Below are positions 34,201 through 42,255 of a stretch of DNA of 64,000 nucleotides, in pieces; within the stretch, counting starts at the first letter, position 1, and each line of letters begins with the position of its first letter. Where the stretch lies: NCBI RefSeq assembly GCF_001824475.1, contig NZ_MHXN01000046.1:106947-170946 (forward strand), given 5' to 3'. The notes below the pieces were generated by a model that was not told where the DNA came from, made no database searches, and worked only from the letters and a program-made list of their open reading frames with translations. A program made the position numbers and the translations under genes. The stretch comes from Phenylobacterium sp. RIFCSPHIGHO2_01_FULL_69_31 (GTDB taxonomy: Bacteria; Pseudomonadota; Alphaproteobacteria; Caulobacterales; Caulobacteraceae).

Positions 34201-37200
34201 ACGCGCAGCATCCACGCTAGACGAAGCTGTTTGCTCAACCAGCACCAGCAGGTCGGCAGCCAAGCGATTTCGGAGCGTCTCTAGGGGCCCACCCGTCGCT
34301 GCGACATCCTGACGAAGACCAACGAGCTCTTGCTGAAGGTCGAGCCGACCATCGCGCGCCGCCCGGGTCAGTCGCGCGTCGATCAGCGCCACAACCTGCG
34401 CCGCGAACTCGGCAACGGCCGGGTGAACTGCTTCGCCCACGCCTGGCAGCTGGCGAAGGGCGTTGACGATCTGCCCGGCGAGCTCGTCACGACTCCATTC
34501 AAGGCGCGTCTCCGCAACGCCGCGTAGGCGGGCCGCCGCGTCGAGTGCTTCCGCCAGCGGCCGACCGAAACGCTCGAAGAAGAGCGATTGCTGGAGTTGC
34601 GGCAGCGCGTCGTGAGGGTTCTTGAGCAGCTGGCGAACCAGCTTCTTCTGAGCTGCGCGCGAGGCGGCTGGGTCGGCGCCGGGTCTCGGCTGCGGTAGGG
34701 AGGCCGTATTGGCGCCGCCGCCGGGGGCGCCCGGCAACGCGTTCGGCGCCGCGGGTTCGGTGATGACTAGCGGGCCGAAGAGGGGTTGGAACAGATCGGC
34801 GTCGATGGCCTGGTCCAAGAACTCGCCGATCGGTCCGGTTTCGATCCATTCCTGAAGTTTGTCCGCCAGGAGCGCTCTGGGGTTGGCGGCCAACCGGCGA
34901 ATGTTCTGAACGAGCTGCTGGGCGTCGGCGATGGCCTGGGTGAGAACCACCGGCACCGGGTGACGAAGGACTTCCTCGACTTCTCGCAGGAGGCCTTGGC
35001 CGGCGTCGTACATTCCCGTGGCGGCCGCAAGCTTCCGCTCCCGCTCCACGTTCGAGGCAGCCGCCGCAGCGCAGGCTTCGGATGCGCGAATGGTGCGCGC
35101 GTATTGATCCATCAGGTCCGGGTAGAGCGCCTCGAGGGTGAACGCGGTCGGCTTTCCCTCTGGGTCCAGCACCTGCTGGATCGCCTTGTCCAGAGACGCT
35201 TGTGCCTGGCGCTGAAACTCCTTCAACGCCGCAGCAATCTGGCCAGCCGCGCGCAGCGCGTCGTCGACCGCTTTGCCGCCATAGTCTGCAAGCTCTTTGG
35301 TCTTGGCCGAGGTCGTGATGGACGCGACCTTCAGGATCAGGTCGAGCGGTACGATGCCGAGCAGGGTCGCATTGTGGAAGTACTCGGCGGGATTGCGCAT
35401 CCCCGCCTTTGCTGAGCGATAGTCGAAGGCTTTCGGCGCCGGCGAGCCAACCGACGACCCGCCAACTGTGGCTGGTGCATCGATGTCAGCGTCCGCGATG
35501 AGATCCGTAACGGCGCTCTGCCCGGAGGGCGACGGAAGTTCGCGGCCACCGACGAAGCCAACGCTGCGCGACAGCGCCGCCAGCTTCGCGGAGGGCTTGG
35601 CGACCCCGCCCGTCGCCTTGCCCTGTGCGCCGACGTCGAGGCCGATGACCGGCCCCACGACCCGAAGGAAGATCTCCGAAGGGTTCTTGCTGCTGTCGAA
35701 CCCGTGTCGGACGTAGTCTTCGTCGTAGGCCACGGTGACCGGGCCCTGCGCGCGGCCCAATAGACGATCCAAAGGCTGGATGGTGACCTTGGCGTCGACC
35801 ATGGTTGGATGGAAGGGCGGCTCATCGAGCCCCTCCATGAAGATCGTGACGTCAAAATTCTCCTGGGGCCCGCCACGAGACTCATTGATGAGGCGCCCGC
35901 GCGCGCCCAATCGCACCTGACGGGCTTTGAACTGGGTGTCGCCCGCCTTCTTGCTCGGCGCGAACAAGGCGTCGCGATCGGAATGGCTCTCCAGGCGCAA
36001 GCGCGTGAACTGGGTCTCCGGGTCGCGGTGCGAAGCCGGGACGGGCAGCGCGTTGTAATACGCCGTCAGCTTCTTCATGGCTGCTGGCGTATGAGCGGCC
36101 TCGTTCGAGACGAAGATGAGCGGCGCGGTCACCCGCGTCTTATCGCCGTCGACCCGGTACTCGAAGCGAACCTCGTTGCCGTACTTGTGTCCTGAGGGGG
36201 CTGGATGGGGTTGCGTTCCCGGCGCGGTGCGAGGCCAGAAAACCCCGCGAGCACCGACGTCGAGCTCGACGTCTTTCACGAGGTCAGGCGTCCGCTGCGT
36301 GAGTAGCTCGACCGCCTTGGCGGGATAGTCTCGCCCCTTGAACGGCTGCTGCGAGGCCGGGAACGCCTTCTTGGGAATCTTCGGAATGATGAAGTGCCGC
36401 TTCGAGAGGTAAAAGACCGGGTCCTTTTTCTCGGCATTGTCGCGCGACGGCCGGCGCATGCGCTGTGTCAGGCTGATCAGGCTGACGCGGAAGCCGATTG
36501 GGAAAAGGAAGCCCTTTTCCTGGATCATCACGTACGCATCGCGGCCGCCCACGGTCCGCATCACGGCCTTCTCGACGTTGAAGGCCGCAGGATCGATGAA
36601 TGGGACGATCCCGGCGATTTGGGTGGCCGGAGGCTCGCCGGCCCAAATCAGGTTCGTGGTCGCGCCGCGAGAGGTCAACATGATGTCGGCCGTGGCGAAC
36701 GGCCGGGGCGAGATCACGCCTTCTTTGAAAAACTTGGTATTTGCGGTGCCCGGAACGACGTCCGTTTTGTCGCTAAGGTACCAATTGGACTTGGGGCGAC
36801 GCACCATGCCCCCTTGCTTGTCCATTCCGTTCGGATCGACAGCGCGCAGGCCGGGTAGTCCGATCGCAGAGCTCTCCATGAAGATCTCGCGCCGCTGCCT
36901 GCGGTTGATCGGCAGATGGAAACGCTCGTTGATCCAGGCTGAGTTCTCCTTTTCGTAATCCCGCGCCCCGCCAATCGTCAGGATCTTCGGATCGAAATCC
37001 ACCGACGACAGAACTCGAACCGCGGTGCGGGTGCTCGGGTCCAAAACCGCGCCCCAGTTGGGATTCACGAGTTGCGGGCGGGGCATATGCGCCGGCGTGA
37101 GGAAGCGCCCATGCCGGTCCGGCGAAAAGAGGAGGCCGGTCACAAGTTCGAGCGACGTCTCGCCCGCGTCGGGCGAACGCAGCAGACCTGCGAAGTGCTG

Positions 37201-39033
37201 CTTGGCGGCGTCTCGGCTCATGCTGCGCGTGAAGCCGCCGGCTTCGAGCTCGGCATCGGCTTCCAGGTCGGCCTCGATGGCGCGCTGGTGGACACGCAAG
37301 GCCATGTCCGTCCAGTCCGTCACCTCTTCGACGCTGATGGGCTCCGAAGTTGGCGGCTTGCTCTGTCCCTGCCCCGAGAACTCAAAAACCAGACGTGACG
37401 GGCCCGACGCCTGTGTGCGCGCCAACCAGGTTTCTCGACCCAGGGCGTCTTTGGCCGACTTGCTGATCTGGCGGGCGTCGTTGGGGCCGGGCTGGCCGCC
37501 ACCCTCGTTGTAATAGAACACCTCTTCGCTCAGGTGTTGGGCGTCGAAGTGGACGATGCGGTAGGGCTGAAGGTCTGCGTCTGGAAGTGAACTCAGCGAG
37601 AGCCGCCGCATAATCGGCGAACCGCCTTCGTTCAGCTCGAAGCGGTAGCCCGGGTACGAGAACGACAGATCAAACGAGTCGATTGTTCTGCGCAGCCGCA
37701 TCCTTGCGAGCTTCTCGCCGCCGCGTTCGAGACTGGTGTCATCGGCCGCCGGCTTCGCGAAGCGGCCCATGAAGGCGCGAACCCGGGCCTTCACGCCACC
37801 ATGCAGGACCGAGATGGTTTCGCTGATGACATCGCCGCTACCGGGCAAGGCAGGATCGATCAAGTCTCCAAAGTAGAGCTTGGCCGGCGTCTCGCGGAAC
37901 TCGAGATCACAGCTGGACGCGCCCTTGACAGGAGCATGGACCGCGACCAGCCGGATCGGGAATGTCATCTCGCCGACCGGGCCTGCACCCCAGGTGCGCG
38001 TCACGGGCGTGGCGTTCTCACGCCAGAAGGTTGCCGAGAAGGTCTTGCTCTCTAAGCGCTGCCGCACGTCCGCGAGGACGGCCTCGAGCGTAATGCGCTT
38101 GAGAAGCTCGTCCGCGTCGCCAGACAGCTTCAGCTTTTCGAGTCGAAGTTCCCCGCCAGGCTCGCCGTTAGCGACGGCACGGAATTGCAGACGGCCGACG
38201 CCGTCGGCCACAAGTACGCCACGCCGACCGCTTGGCGCCTTCCAAGTCGCCAACCGTACCGCCGACGTCTGCTGCATCGACGCGAAGGCCTGATCGTCGC
38301 GTCCGACCTTGCCGAGTGGTGAGGCCCGCGACTCGCCCACGCCCCCAACTGCGTGAATGTCCGTGCAAGCGCCCAGCGCTGCTCCCGGGATCGTCGCACG
38401 ATCCGCTGGCATCGCCGCTCTGGGCTGCACCGTGACCGATTTGGCAGTCCAGGCGTATCCCGGGACTGAGAGTTTGGCCGGCGCATTGCCCGAAGGCGTG
38501 AGTTCCAAGCCTGCCGAGGAAGTCCCGGAGAATAGAGTTAGGTCCTTGGTGACGACCGCTCGGCTTGCCGGCAGGGCGATCAGTCCGTCGTCTGCCACCT
38601 TGATCCGTCGTTCCGGGGCATCAAGCGTCGCTCGGCTCCCGGCGCACCAATCAGTGAGTGGCAGCGTGACTTGGCGCGCTCCCAACACCGAGAGCTTGAT
38701 GCGCCATGTGTTGTCGACGGGCTCTTCGATGCGTGCCCGCAGAGCCAGATCGAGGTCCGTCCCGAGTACCGGTCCAGACAGTGTGATTTCCCAGGCCCGG
38801 TCGCTATTGCTGGGAGTCCGAAGATCGACCTTGGTCTTGCCGACGACGGCAGGATCAATCGTCCAGGTGTCGCCGCCCCAGACGACCTGCAAGGTGTCGC
38901 CGACCTTGTTGAACGAGGGCGCGGTCTGAGCCTGAGCAGCGCTTGCCGCCAAGCTCGCTGAGGAGGCGGCGACGAAACGGCGCCGCGTAACACCCTTGCG
39001 CCCTCGAGAGGACGTGTCGCCCCTGTCCGTCAC
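31213..39033 (-). CDS. Giant 2606-residue Tat-exported protein of unknown family
   Basis: The N-terminus carries a twin-arginine signal (VTRRRFVAASSASLAASAAQAQ, about residues 15-36; the twin arginine is followed by Arg and Phe). Three regions can be seen: a beta-rich part to about residue 1240; a long helical part, about 1240-2200, full of heptad-like Ala, Leu, Gln, Glu and Arg patterns that suggest coiled coils; and a beta-rich C-terminal part, about 2205-2530, with alternating hydrophobic strands (for example IVAFEIQFEFGAVTAIKFG). The tail is basic. The GTG at 39033 precedes the signal. I know no family of this build. Toxin-like, adhesin-like or surface-scaffold roles are all possible. Confidence 0.85.
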   Translation of the reverse strand: MTDRGDTSSRGRKGVTRRRFVAASSASLAASAAQAQTAPSFNKVGDTLQVVWGGDTWTIDPAVVGKTKVDLRTPSNSDRAWEITLSGPVLGTDLDLALRARIEEPVDNTWRIKLSVLGARQVTLPLTDWCAGSRATLDAPERRIKVADDGLIALPASRAVVTKDLTLFSGTSSAGLELTPSGNAPAKLSVPGYAWTAKSVTVQPRAAMPADRATIPGAALGACTDIHAVGGVGESRASPLGKVGRDDQAFASMQQTSAVRLATWKAPSGRRGVLVADGVGRLQFRAVANGEPGGELRLEKLKLSGDADELLKRITLEAVLADVRQRLESKTFSATFWRENATPVTRTWGAGPVGEMTFPIRLVAVHAPVKGASSCDLEFRETPAKLYFGDLIDPALPGSGDVISETISVLHGGVKARVRAFMGRFAKPAADDTSLERGGEKLARMRLRRTIDSFDLSFSYPGYRFELNEGGSPIMRRLSLSSLPDADLQPYRIVHFDAQHLSEEVFYYNEGGGQPGPNDARQISKSAKDALGRETWLARTQASGPSRLVFEFSGQGQSKPPTSEPISVEEVTDWTDMALRVHQRAIEADLEADAELEAGGFTRSMSRDAAKQHFAGLLRSPDAGETSLELVTGLLFSPDRHGRFLTPAHMPRPQLVNPNWGAVLDPSTRTAVRVLSSVDFDPKILTIGGARDYEKENSAWINERFHLPINRRQRREIFMESSAIGLPGLRAVDPNGMDKQGGMVRRPKSNWYLSDKTDVVPGTANTKFFKEGVISPRPFATADIMLTSRGATTNLIWAGEPPATQIAGIVPFIDPAAFNVEKAVMRTVGGRDAYVMIQEKGFLFPIGFRVSLISLTQRMRRPSRDNAEKKDPVFYLSKRHFIIPKIPKKAFPASQQPFKGRDYPAKAVELLTQRTPDLVKDVELDVGARGVFWPRTAPGTQPHPAPSGHKYGNEVRFEYRVDGDKTRVTAPLIFVSNEAAHTPAAMKKLTAYYNALPVPASHRDPETQFTRLRLESHSDRDALFAPSKKAGDTQFKARQVRLGARGRLINESRGGPQENFDVTIFMEGLDEPPFHPTMVDAKVTIQPLDRLLGRAQGPVTVAYDEDYVRHGFDSSKNPSEIFLRVVGPVIGLDVGAQGKATGGVAKPSAKLAALSRSVGFVGGRELPSPSGQSAVTDLIADADIDAPATVGGSSVGSPAPKAFDYRSAKAGMRNPAEYFHNATLLGIVPLDLILKVASITTSAKTKELADYGGKAVDDALRAAGQIAAALKEFQRQAQASLDKAIQQVLDPEGKPTAFTLEALYPDLMDQYARTIRASEACAAAAASNVERERKLAAATGMYDAGQGLLREVEEVLRHPVPVVLTQAIADAQQLVQNIRRLAANPRALLADKLQEWIETGPIGEFLDQAIDADLFQPLFGPLVITEPAAPNALPGAPGGGANTASLPQPRPGADPAASRAAQKKLVRQLLKNPHDALPQLQQSLFFERFGRPLAEALDAAARLRGVAETRLEWSRDELAGQIVNALRQLPGVGEAVHPAVAEFAAQVVALIDARLTRAARDGRLDLQQELVGLRQDVAATGGPLETLRNRLAADLLVLVEQTASSSVDAARDLEAKLQIAKPADRARLKAQLDAARLAIAAQALRGVNLPAQLYELQSALGGAKAEVERTRLALQIQQLDALLVQAQRFEGALRALSTLRPQVVADAAQAMVKARLEKALEDIKSRIAEQVDASIGAALRELVTAAEKAFSAVQAGGLMALAARAGSALGATWCAAATDKLPQIAELARSVAFDTLGSAGELEKPLADAASILDRIDLPASVRSGNADRYRVQLQATKTALQRVAAELEALQRLRFSLSPGRAPGQLGDKLSSVCTAPGAFASAVGDAIQKRRELADRLARLVRDTVALYEALRLIPEAARPNVSELSTAEKARIAGEILAALGFQRSLLELASSLRAIRDPTIWNARIRRAITSLETAIGAATAKADLKAVADAVATRYAEALRLANAAVGDLAQDGQRQALLRLATELEGMKAEVERDVIAAILQTVLLPGQLPDKLEAGVRDLLRQAVTPTLELHESALKGVSALSALLKKPSSSEESLSAASVLEALGAPTIDALKKAEDAITKDRDLLSDIAKALNTTGGTVPWAPLNALRNQWRTEGLGLVRAAELLAELVSALGRGQISALISFDGVERLLRDKLLELLPVRVRVQYDFDTELSPFPSSDPVFAMDPSVPAEPLGSDPAPPENDLVLKSRVEINLLTGKRSVTASGRLKPFKVHLLGGAFDLLSIQFKGARFDLDAQGRTELKADIHGVQYGALLSFIEPLQKLMSPEEGNGFYLAPSYAPIGIEAGYRYASPLIMVGSLQLINLAISAAVLLPFSEGQALFKFAFASREKPFLIAQPPYGGGGFVGLTADARGIVAFEIQFEFGAVTAIKFGPLNASGRVTAGIYLLSQANGGRRIEGFVHAVGEGHVACFGVCVNIEVRVVQTESDMYGTSTVSFSFKVGFAEFRYSATAQYKVKGGSGGGARRDQSASAGLAAHDVTRYALDAVAQAPDASLTERLDRSAAPFIRRDVRDKHRAWRDYRKHLALKAYKDSRKKVDA

Positions 39034-39164
39034 GGCTTGCCCCCACCCCGCGATAACGACGCTACATGAGCACGTGACGCTTGCAACCGAAAAGGGTATT
39101 TAAGAATAGCGTAACGCAAGCATGTCGAGTAGCCGACGCATTCGGGACCCTGGGGGGCGCTGAA

Positions 39165-40382
39165 ATGATCCGAGGCCTTGTCGCGGCGGTGTGCGCCGAG
39201 GTCCTGTTCAGCGGCTGTTCTGACGCGCGATCAACGGCGGCCGATGCAAAGATCGCGGCGCCACCAGCGCCAGAAATTGTCTTCCAGAACGCGGAGAAGT
39301 TCGCTCCGACATCGGGCTACTTAAAAGCCCAAGGGGCGGTGCGAATGACGGCGGACACCGCAGCGCTGAACCGCGCCATCGGCTCGCGCCAGGCCTTCGT
39401 GCTCGCTTTGCCGACGGGCAAGTTGCGGATTGAGCCAAAGCCTCAAGCCGCCACGGCGACGTCGTTCTTCGCAACCGTAAAGGATCCAGAAGGACGCGAG
39501 GTCGGAGAGGCCCGGTTTTTGAGCGGCGACCGCCTACGAGCGTCCATTTTCATGAGGGGCAAGGTCCGGCGCATCGAGGGAGACGGGTTGGGAAACTACA
39601 CCGTCACCGAGAGCGACTCCTCTCGTTTTCCGGATGAGGCGCCATCGAACCGCCGACCGGGCGCGCTAGACGATCCATCGCCGATCGGCGCGCTAGATGA
39701 AGCAACGCCAGAAATCAGCCTACTGCTCCTCTATGAGCAGGGTGTGATTGACAAACTAGGCGCCAACAACATCGCCGACTTCGTCAAGGAAATGCAGCAG
39801 GAGTTGGATTGGACCTATGCGAGCGGCGCCAACCCCGTTCCCGTTAAAGGAAAAATCGTCGCGTCGGCGAAGTACACCGGGGCAACCTCAGCCAACTCTT
39901 CCGTGGCACTTCAGAGGCTGATTTCAAACGGTGACGCCAAGACGGCGCGGGATACCGAGAAGGCCGATCTCGTCGCGCTGATCGCCACAAAGCTCGACAA
40001 TGCATGCGGCGAAGGCAGCTTCTACAATCAGGGTTCGGCCGCCGACGCCTTCTCCGTGATTGACTTGGCGTGCGCCCGCGAAAACCACTCCCTATCGCAT
40101 GAGGTCGGACATAACCTCGGGGCCGATCATGCACGCGGGGACGACAAGAACCAGGATCCGAAGGCCTGCAACTACGGCTTTAAGGCGCCCGCCATCAAAC
40201 GGCGAACAGTCATGGCCTACAAATGCAAGGGGACGGAGGTCTGCGATCGCATGAGTTACCTCTCGGACCCGGACTACAAGGACACGAACGTCGCCATGGG
40301 TGCGAAGTGCTCGGCGACGGACGCGGCATCGAACATCGAGACAGTCCGAGCCAAAGCCCCAAAGGTCGCGGGCTACCGGTAG
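39165..40382 (+). CDS. Metzincin-type zinc metalloprotease, predicted lipoprotein
   Basis: A 405-residue protein with a short signal ending in the lipobox-like FSGC. The zinc site is complete: HEVGHNLGADH starting near residue 312, with the Met-turn VMAY about 38 residues later (Met350), as in reprolysin-like metzincins. The first 200 residues look like a propeptide or beta domain (FVLALPTGKLRIEPKPQ). The ATG at 39165 is preferred to the frame opening at 39081 because the signal begins there and a G-rich site precedes it. It is divergent from the giant-protein operon with a shared 130-base promoter region, so it may process the exported partner (inference). Confidence 0.82.
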   Translation: MIRGLVAAVCAEVLFSGCSDARSTAADAKIAAPPAPEIVFQNAEKFAPTSGYLKAQGAVRMTADTAALNRAIGSRQAFVLALPTGKLRIEPKPQAATATSFFATVKDPEGREVGEARFLSGDRLRASIFMRGKVRRIEGDGLGNYTVTESDSSRFPDEAPSNRRPGALDDPSPIGALDEATPEISLLLLYEQGVIDKLGANNIADFVKEMQQELDWTYASGANPVPVKGKIVASAKYTGATSANSSVALQRLISNGDAKTARDTEKADLVALIATKLDNACGEGSFYNQGSAADAFSVIDLACARENHSLSHEVGHNLGADHARGDDKNQDPKACNYGFKAPAIKRRTVMAYKCKGTEVCDRMSYLSDPDYKDTNVAMGAKCSATDAASNIETVRAKAPKVAGYR

Positions 40383-40417
40383 ACGCGTCCCGCAAGGAAA
40401 GTGACCTCGGCGCCACG

Positions 40418-41365
40418 TCAGCCGGCTTGACCGTCCCTGCCAGCTGAGTGGCCTTCGACTGGCAAGCTCGTGAGTTCGGCGATGGCTTGGAACTCACTCA
40501 AATACTCTGGCTTGTGCTGTGCCAGCCAACGCACGACCTGGGCGTTGCCGAGCAAGCGGGTCACGTAGGCCTTCGCCACCGTGAGGTGGAGGTTGTCGAG
40601 GCCGTAGGTCTCCTCCACAGCCTTGATCTGGATCTGCAGGCCAGCAAGCTCCCGCTCAAGGCGCGCCACCTGCTCGCGCGTCACCGCGCTCGTTTCCGGC
40701 GCGGTCCGCCGCTTCCCTTTCGTCGCGGCCAGGTGCCCATCCGGGGTGGCGGCCAGGAGCGCCAGCGCGAAGGCCTTCCTGAAGTTGTTATGGCCAAGCA
40801 TCAGCTCCGCAGCCTCGAGCTGCCGCATGGGGCCCATCTTTCGTAGGACGTCGAAGACCGCGAACGAGCACTGCGAGTCCTTTAGAAGCTCAGCCACCTC
40901 GGGGCTGATACCGTCCATCAGCCTCGCACGGCGCTGCACGGCGGCGACGTTGATGCCGAGCGCCTCAGCGAGGCGGGTCTCCGAGACGCCACGCTCAATC
41001 GCCCGGACAATCATTCGGTGTTCCTGCGGTGGCGACAGGCGGTTGACCCGCTTGTTGTAGGTGAAGGCCTCATCGTCTGTGGAGACCAGGCACTCCACCG
41101 TCTCCTGCCCGAGCTCTCGCAAGGCTTCGACGCGCAGGTGCCCGTCCACCAGGAAGTAGATGCCGGGAGTTGTCTTGTCAGGTGTGACGACGGGCGGCTC
41201 GACCAAACCCACGGCCCGAATGGACGTGGCGATCTGCCGGTACTTTGCGCTGAGCTTCACGTCCTCGCGCAACGACTTCAGCGGCAGCAGCGCATCGAGG
41301 CGGACCACGACGCTCGTGGCCTCGAACCCCCACGCGACCCGCGGAGCGCCCCCCTCCGCGGTCAT
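40418..41365 (-). CDS. ParB/RepB-like protein, first type
   Basis: A 315-residue ParB-family protein. The N-terminal nuclease-like domain has LVDGHLRVEALRELGQ (about residues 72-87), in the place of the ParB GERR/GNRR region. The middle has a helix-turn-helix, SETRLAEALGINVAAVQRRARLMDGIS, and the C-terminal part resembles the RepB partition domain. It is the third gene of an overlapping operon after the recombinase and another ParB-like protein. No ParA-type ATPase is visible anywhere in the window, so a role in partition is uncertain; gene regulation or support of recombination are alternatives. Confidence 0.85.
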   Translation of the reverse strand: MTAEGGAPRVAWGFEATSVVVRLDALLPLKSLREDVKLSAKYRQIATSIRAVGLVEPPVVTPDKTTPGIYFLVDGHLRVEALRELGQETVECLVSTDDEAFTYNKRVNRLSPPQEHRMIVRAIERGVSETRLAEALGINVAAVQRRARLMDGISPEVAELLKDSQCSFAVFDVLRKMGPMRQLEAAELMLGHNNFRKAFALALLAATPDGHLAATKGKRRTAPETSAVTREQVARLERELAGLQIQIKAVEETYGLDNLHLTVAKAYVTRLLGNAQVVRWLAQHKPEYLSEFQAIAELTSLPVEGHSAGRDGQAG

Positions 41366-42255
41366 GTGGTGCGGCCCGCCAGCCGAGCATCCAGCGCACG
41401 AGGCATGGTGTCGAGGTTCTCCTGGCGCAGAAGGTCGGCGAACCCTTGGTCGCCGCGCAGCTCCTTCAAGGCCTGGACGATGAAGAGGAGCCGGCTCTGC
41501 ACGTAGTCCGCCTTCTTGGCGATCAGCCGCTGCCTGTCGGCCTCCTTGCGGAACATCTGCACCAGCTGCTCGCCTGTCGGGCGCTGACGCGGTCCGGTGC
41601 GTCCGAAGCGTGACTGGCCAAGGCCTCCGCGCCGGGCACGTCGCTCCAATAGCCGGCGCACGGTCTCGATGTTCTTGCCCTTGATCTTGCCGTCGGCGTA
41701 GGCCTCGGCAAGCGCATGCTGGACGCCGGCGTCATCGCTTTTGGCAATGGTCATCGCCAAGCTGAGCGGGATCAGACCGTTCTCCACGGCTGTGATCAGC
41801 CGTTCCTCGCCCTTCTCCAGCAGCCCCACGATCATGTTCACCCAGGAGGGGGTCACACCGATCTTCTGCGCGACCTCCGCGTCGCTGTAGCCGCGCTTTC
41901 GAAGCGCGCCGACCTCGCGCATGAGATCGACACTGCGGTGCTGGGGCCGCGCCACGTTCTCGACGAGGCTGCGGACCAGGCACTCCTCCTCGTCGAGCTC
42001 GACGACGATCGCTGGGATCATCTTCTCGCCAAGCGCCTGGAACGCCTCCAGCCGGCCCTGGCCGCAAATCAGATCGTAGTGGACTGATCCGTCCTCTGCC
42101 TGCCGGCGACTGACGGTGATGGGCCGTTTCAGGCCGACGGCGTCGATGTTCTCGATGATCTCGCGGTGCACGCGACGGCCTCGGCCGCGCGGGTTCAGGA
42201 TCACGATTTTCTCGATGTCGATCGCCTCGATGACCAGGTCGCGCTCATCCATCAC
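41362..42255 (-). CDS. ParB/RepB-like protein, second type
   Basis: A 297-residue ParB-family protein. The N-terminal domain contains YDLICGQGRLEAFQALGE, where canonical ParB has a GERR-type motif, followed by LVENVARPQHRSVD. A helix-turn-helix with YSDAEVAQKIGVTPSWVNMIV follows, then a basic helix (RRLLERRARRGG). It overlaps both neighbours by four bases (ATGA), the recombinase upstream and the other ParB-like gene downstream. A degraded relative of this gene lies at 23905-24447. DNA binding is likely; the binding site is not identified. Confidence 0.87.
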   Translation of the reverse strand: MMDERDLVIEAIDIEKIVILNPRGRGRRVHREIIENIDAVGLKRPITVSRRQAEDGSVHYDLICGQGRLEAFQALGEKMIPAIVVELDEEECLVRSLVENVARPQHRSVDLMREVGALRKRGYSDAEVAQKIGVTPSWVNMIVGLLEKGEERLITAVENGLIPLSLAMTIAKSDDAGVQHALAEAYADGKIKGKNIETVRRLLERRARRGGLGQSRFGRTGPRQRPTGEQLVQMFRKEADRQRLIAKKADYVQSRLLFIVQALKELRGDQGFADLLRQENLDTMPRALDARLAGRTT

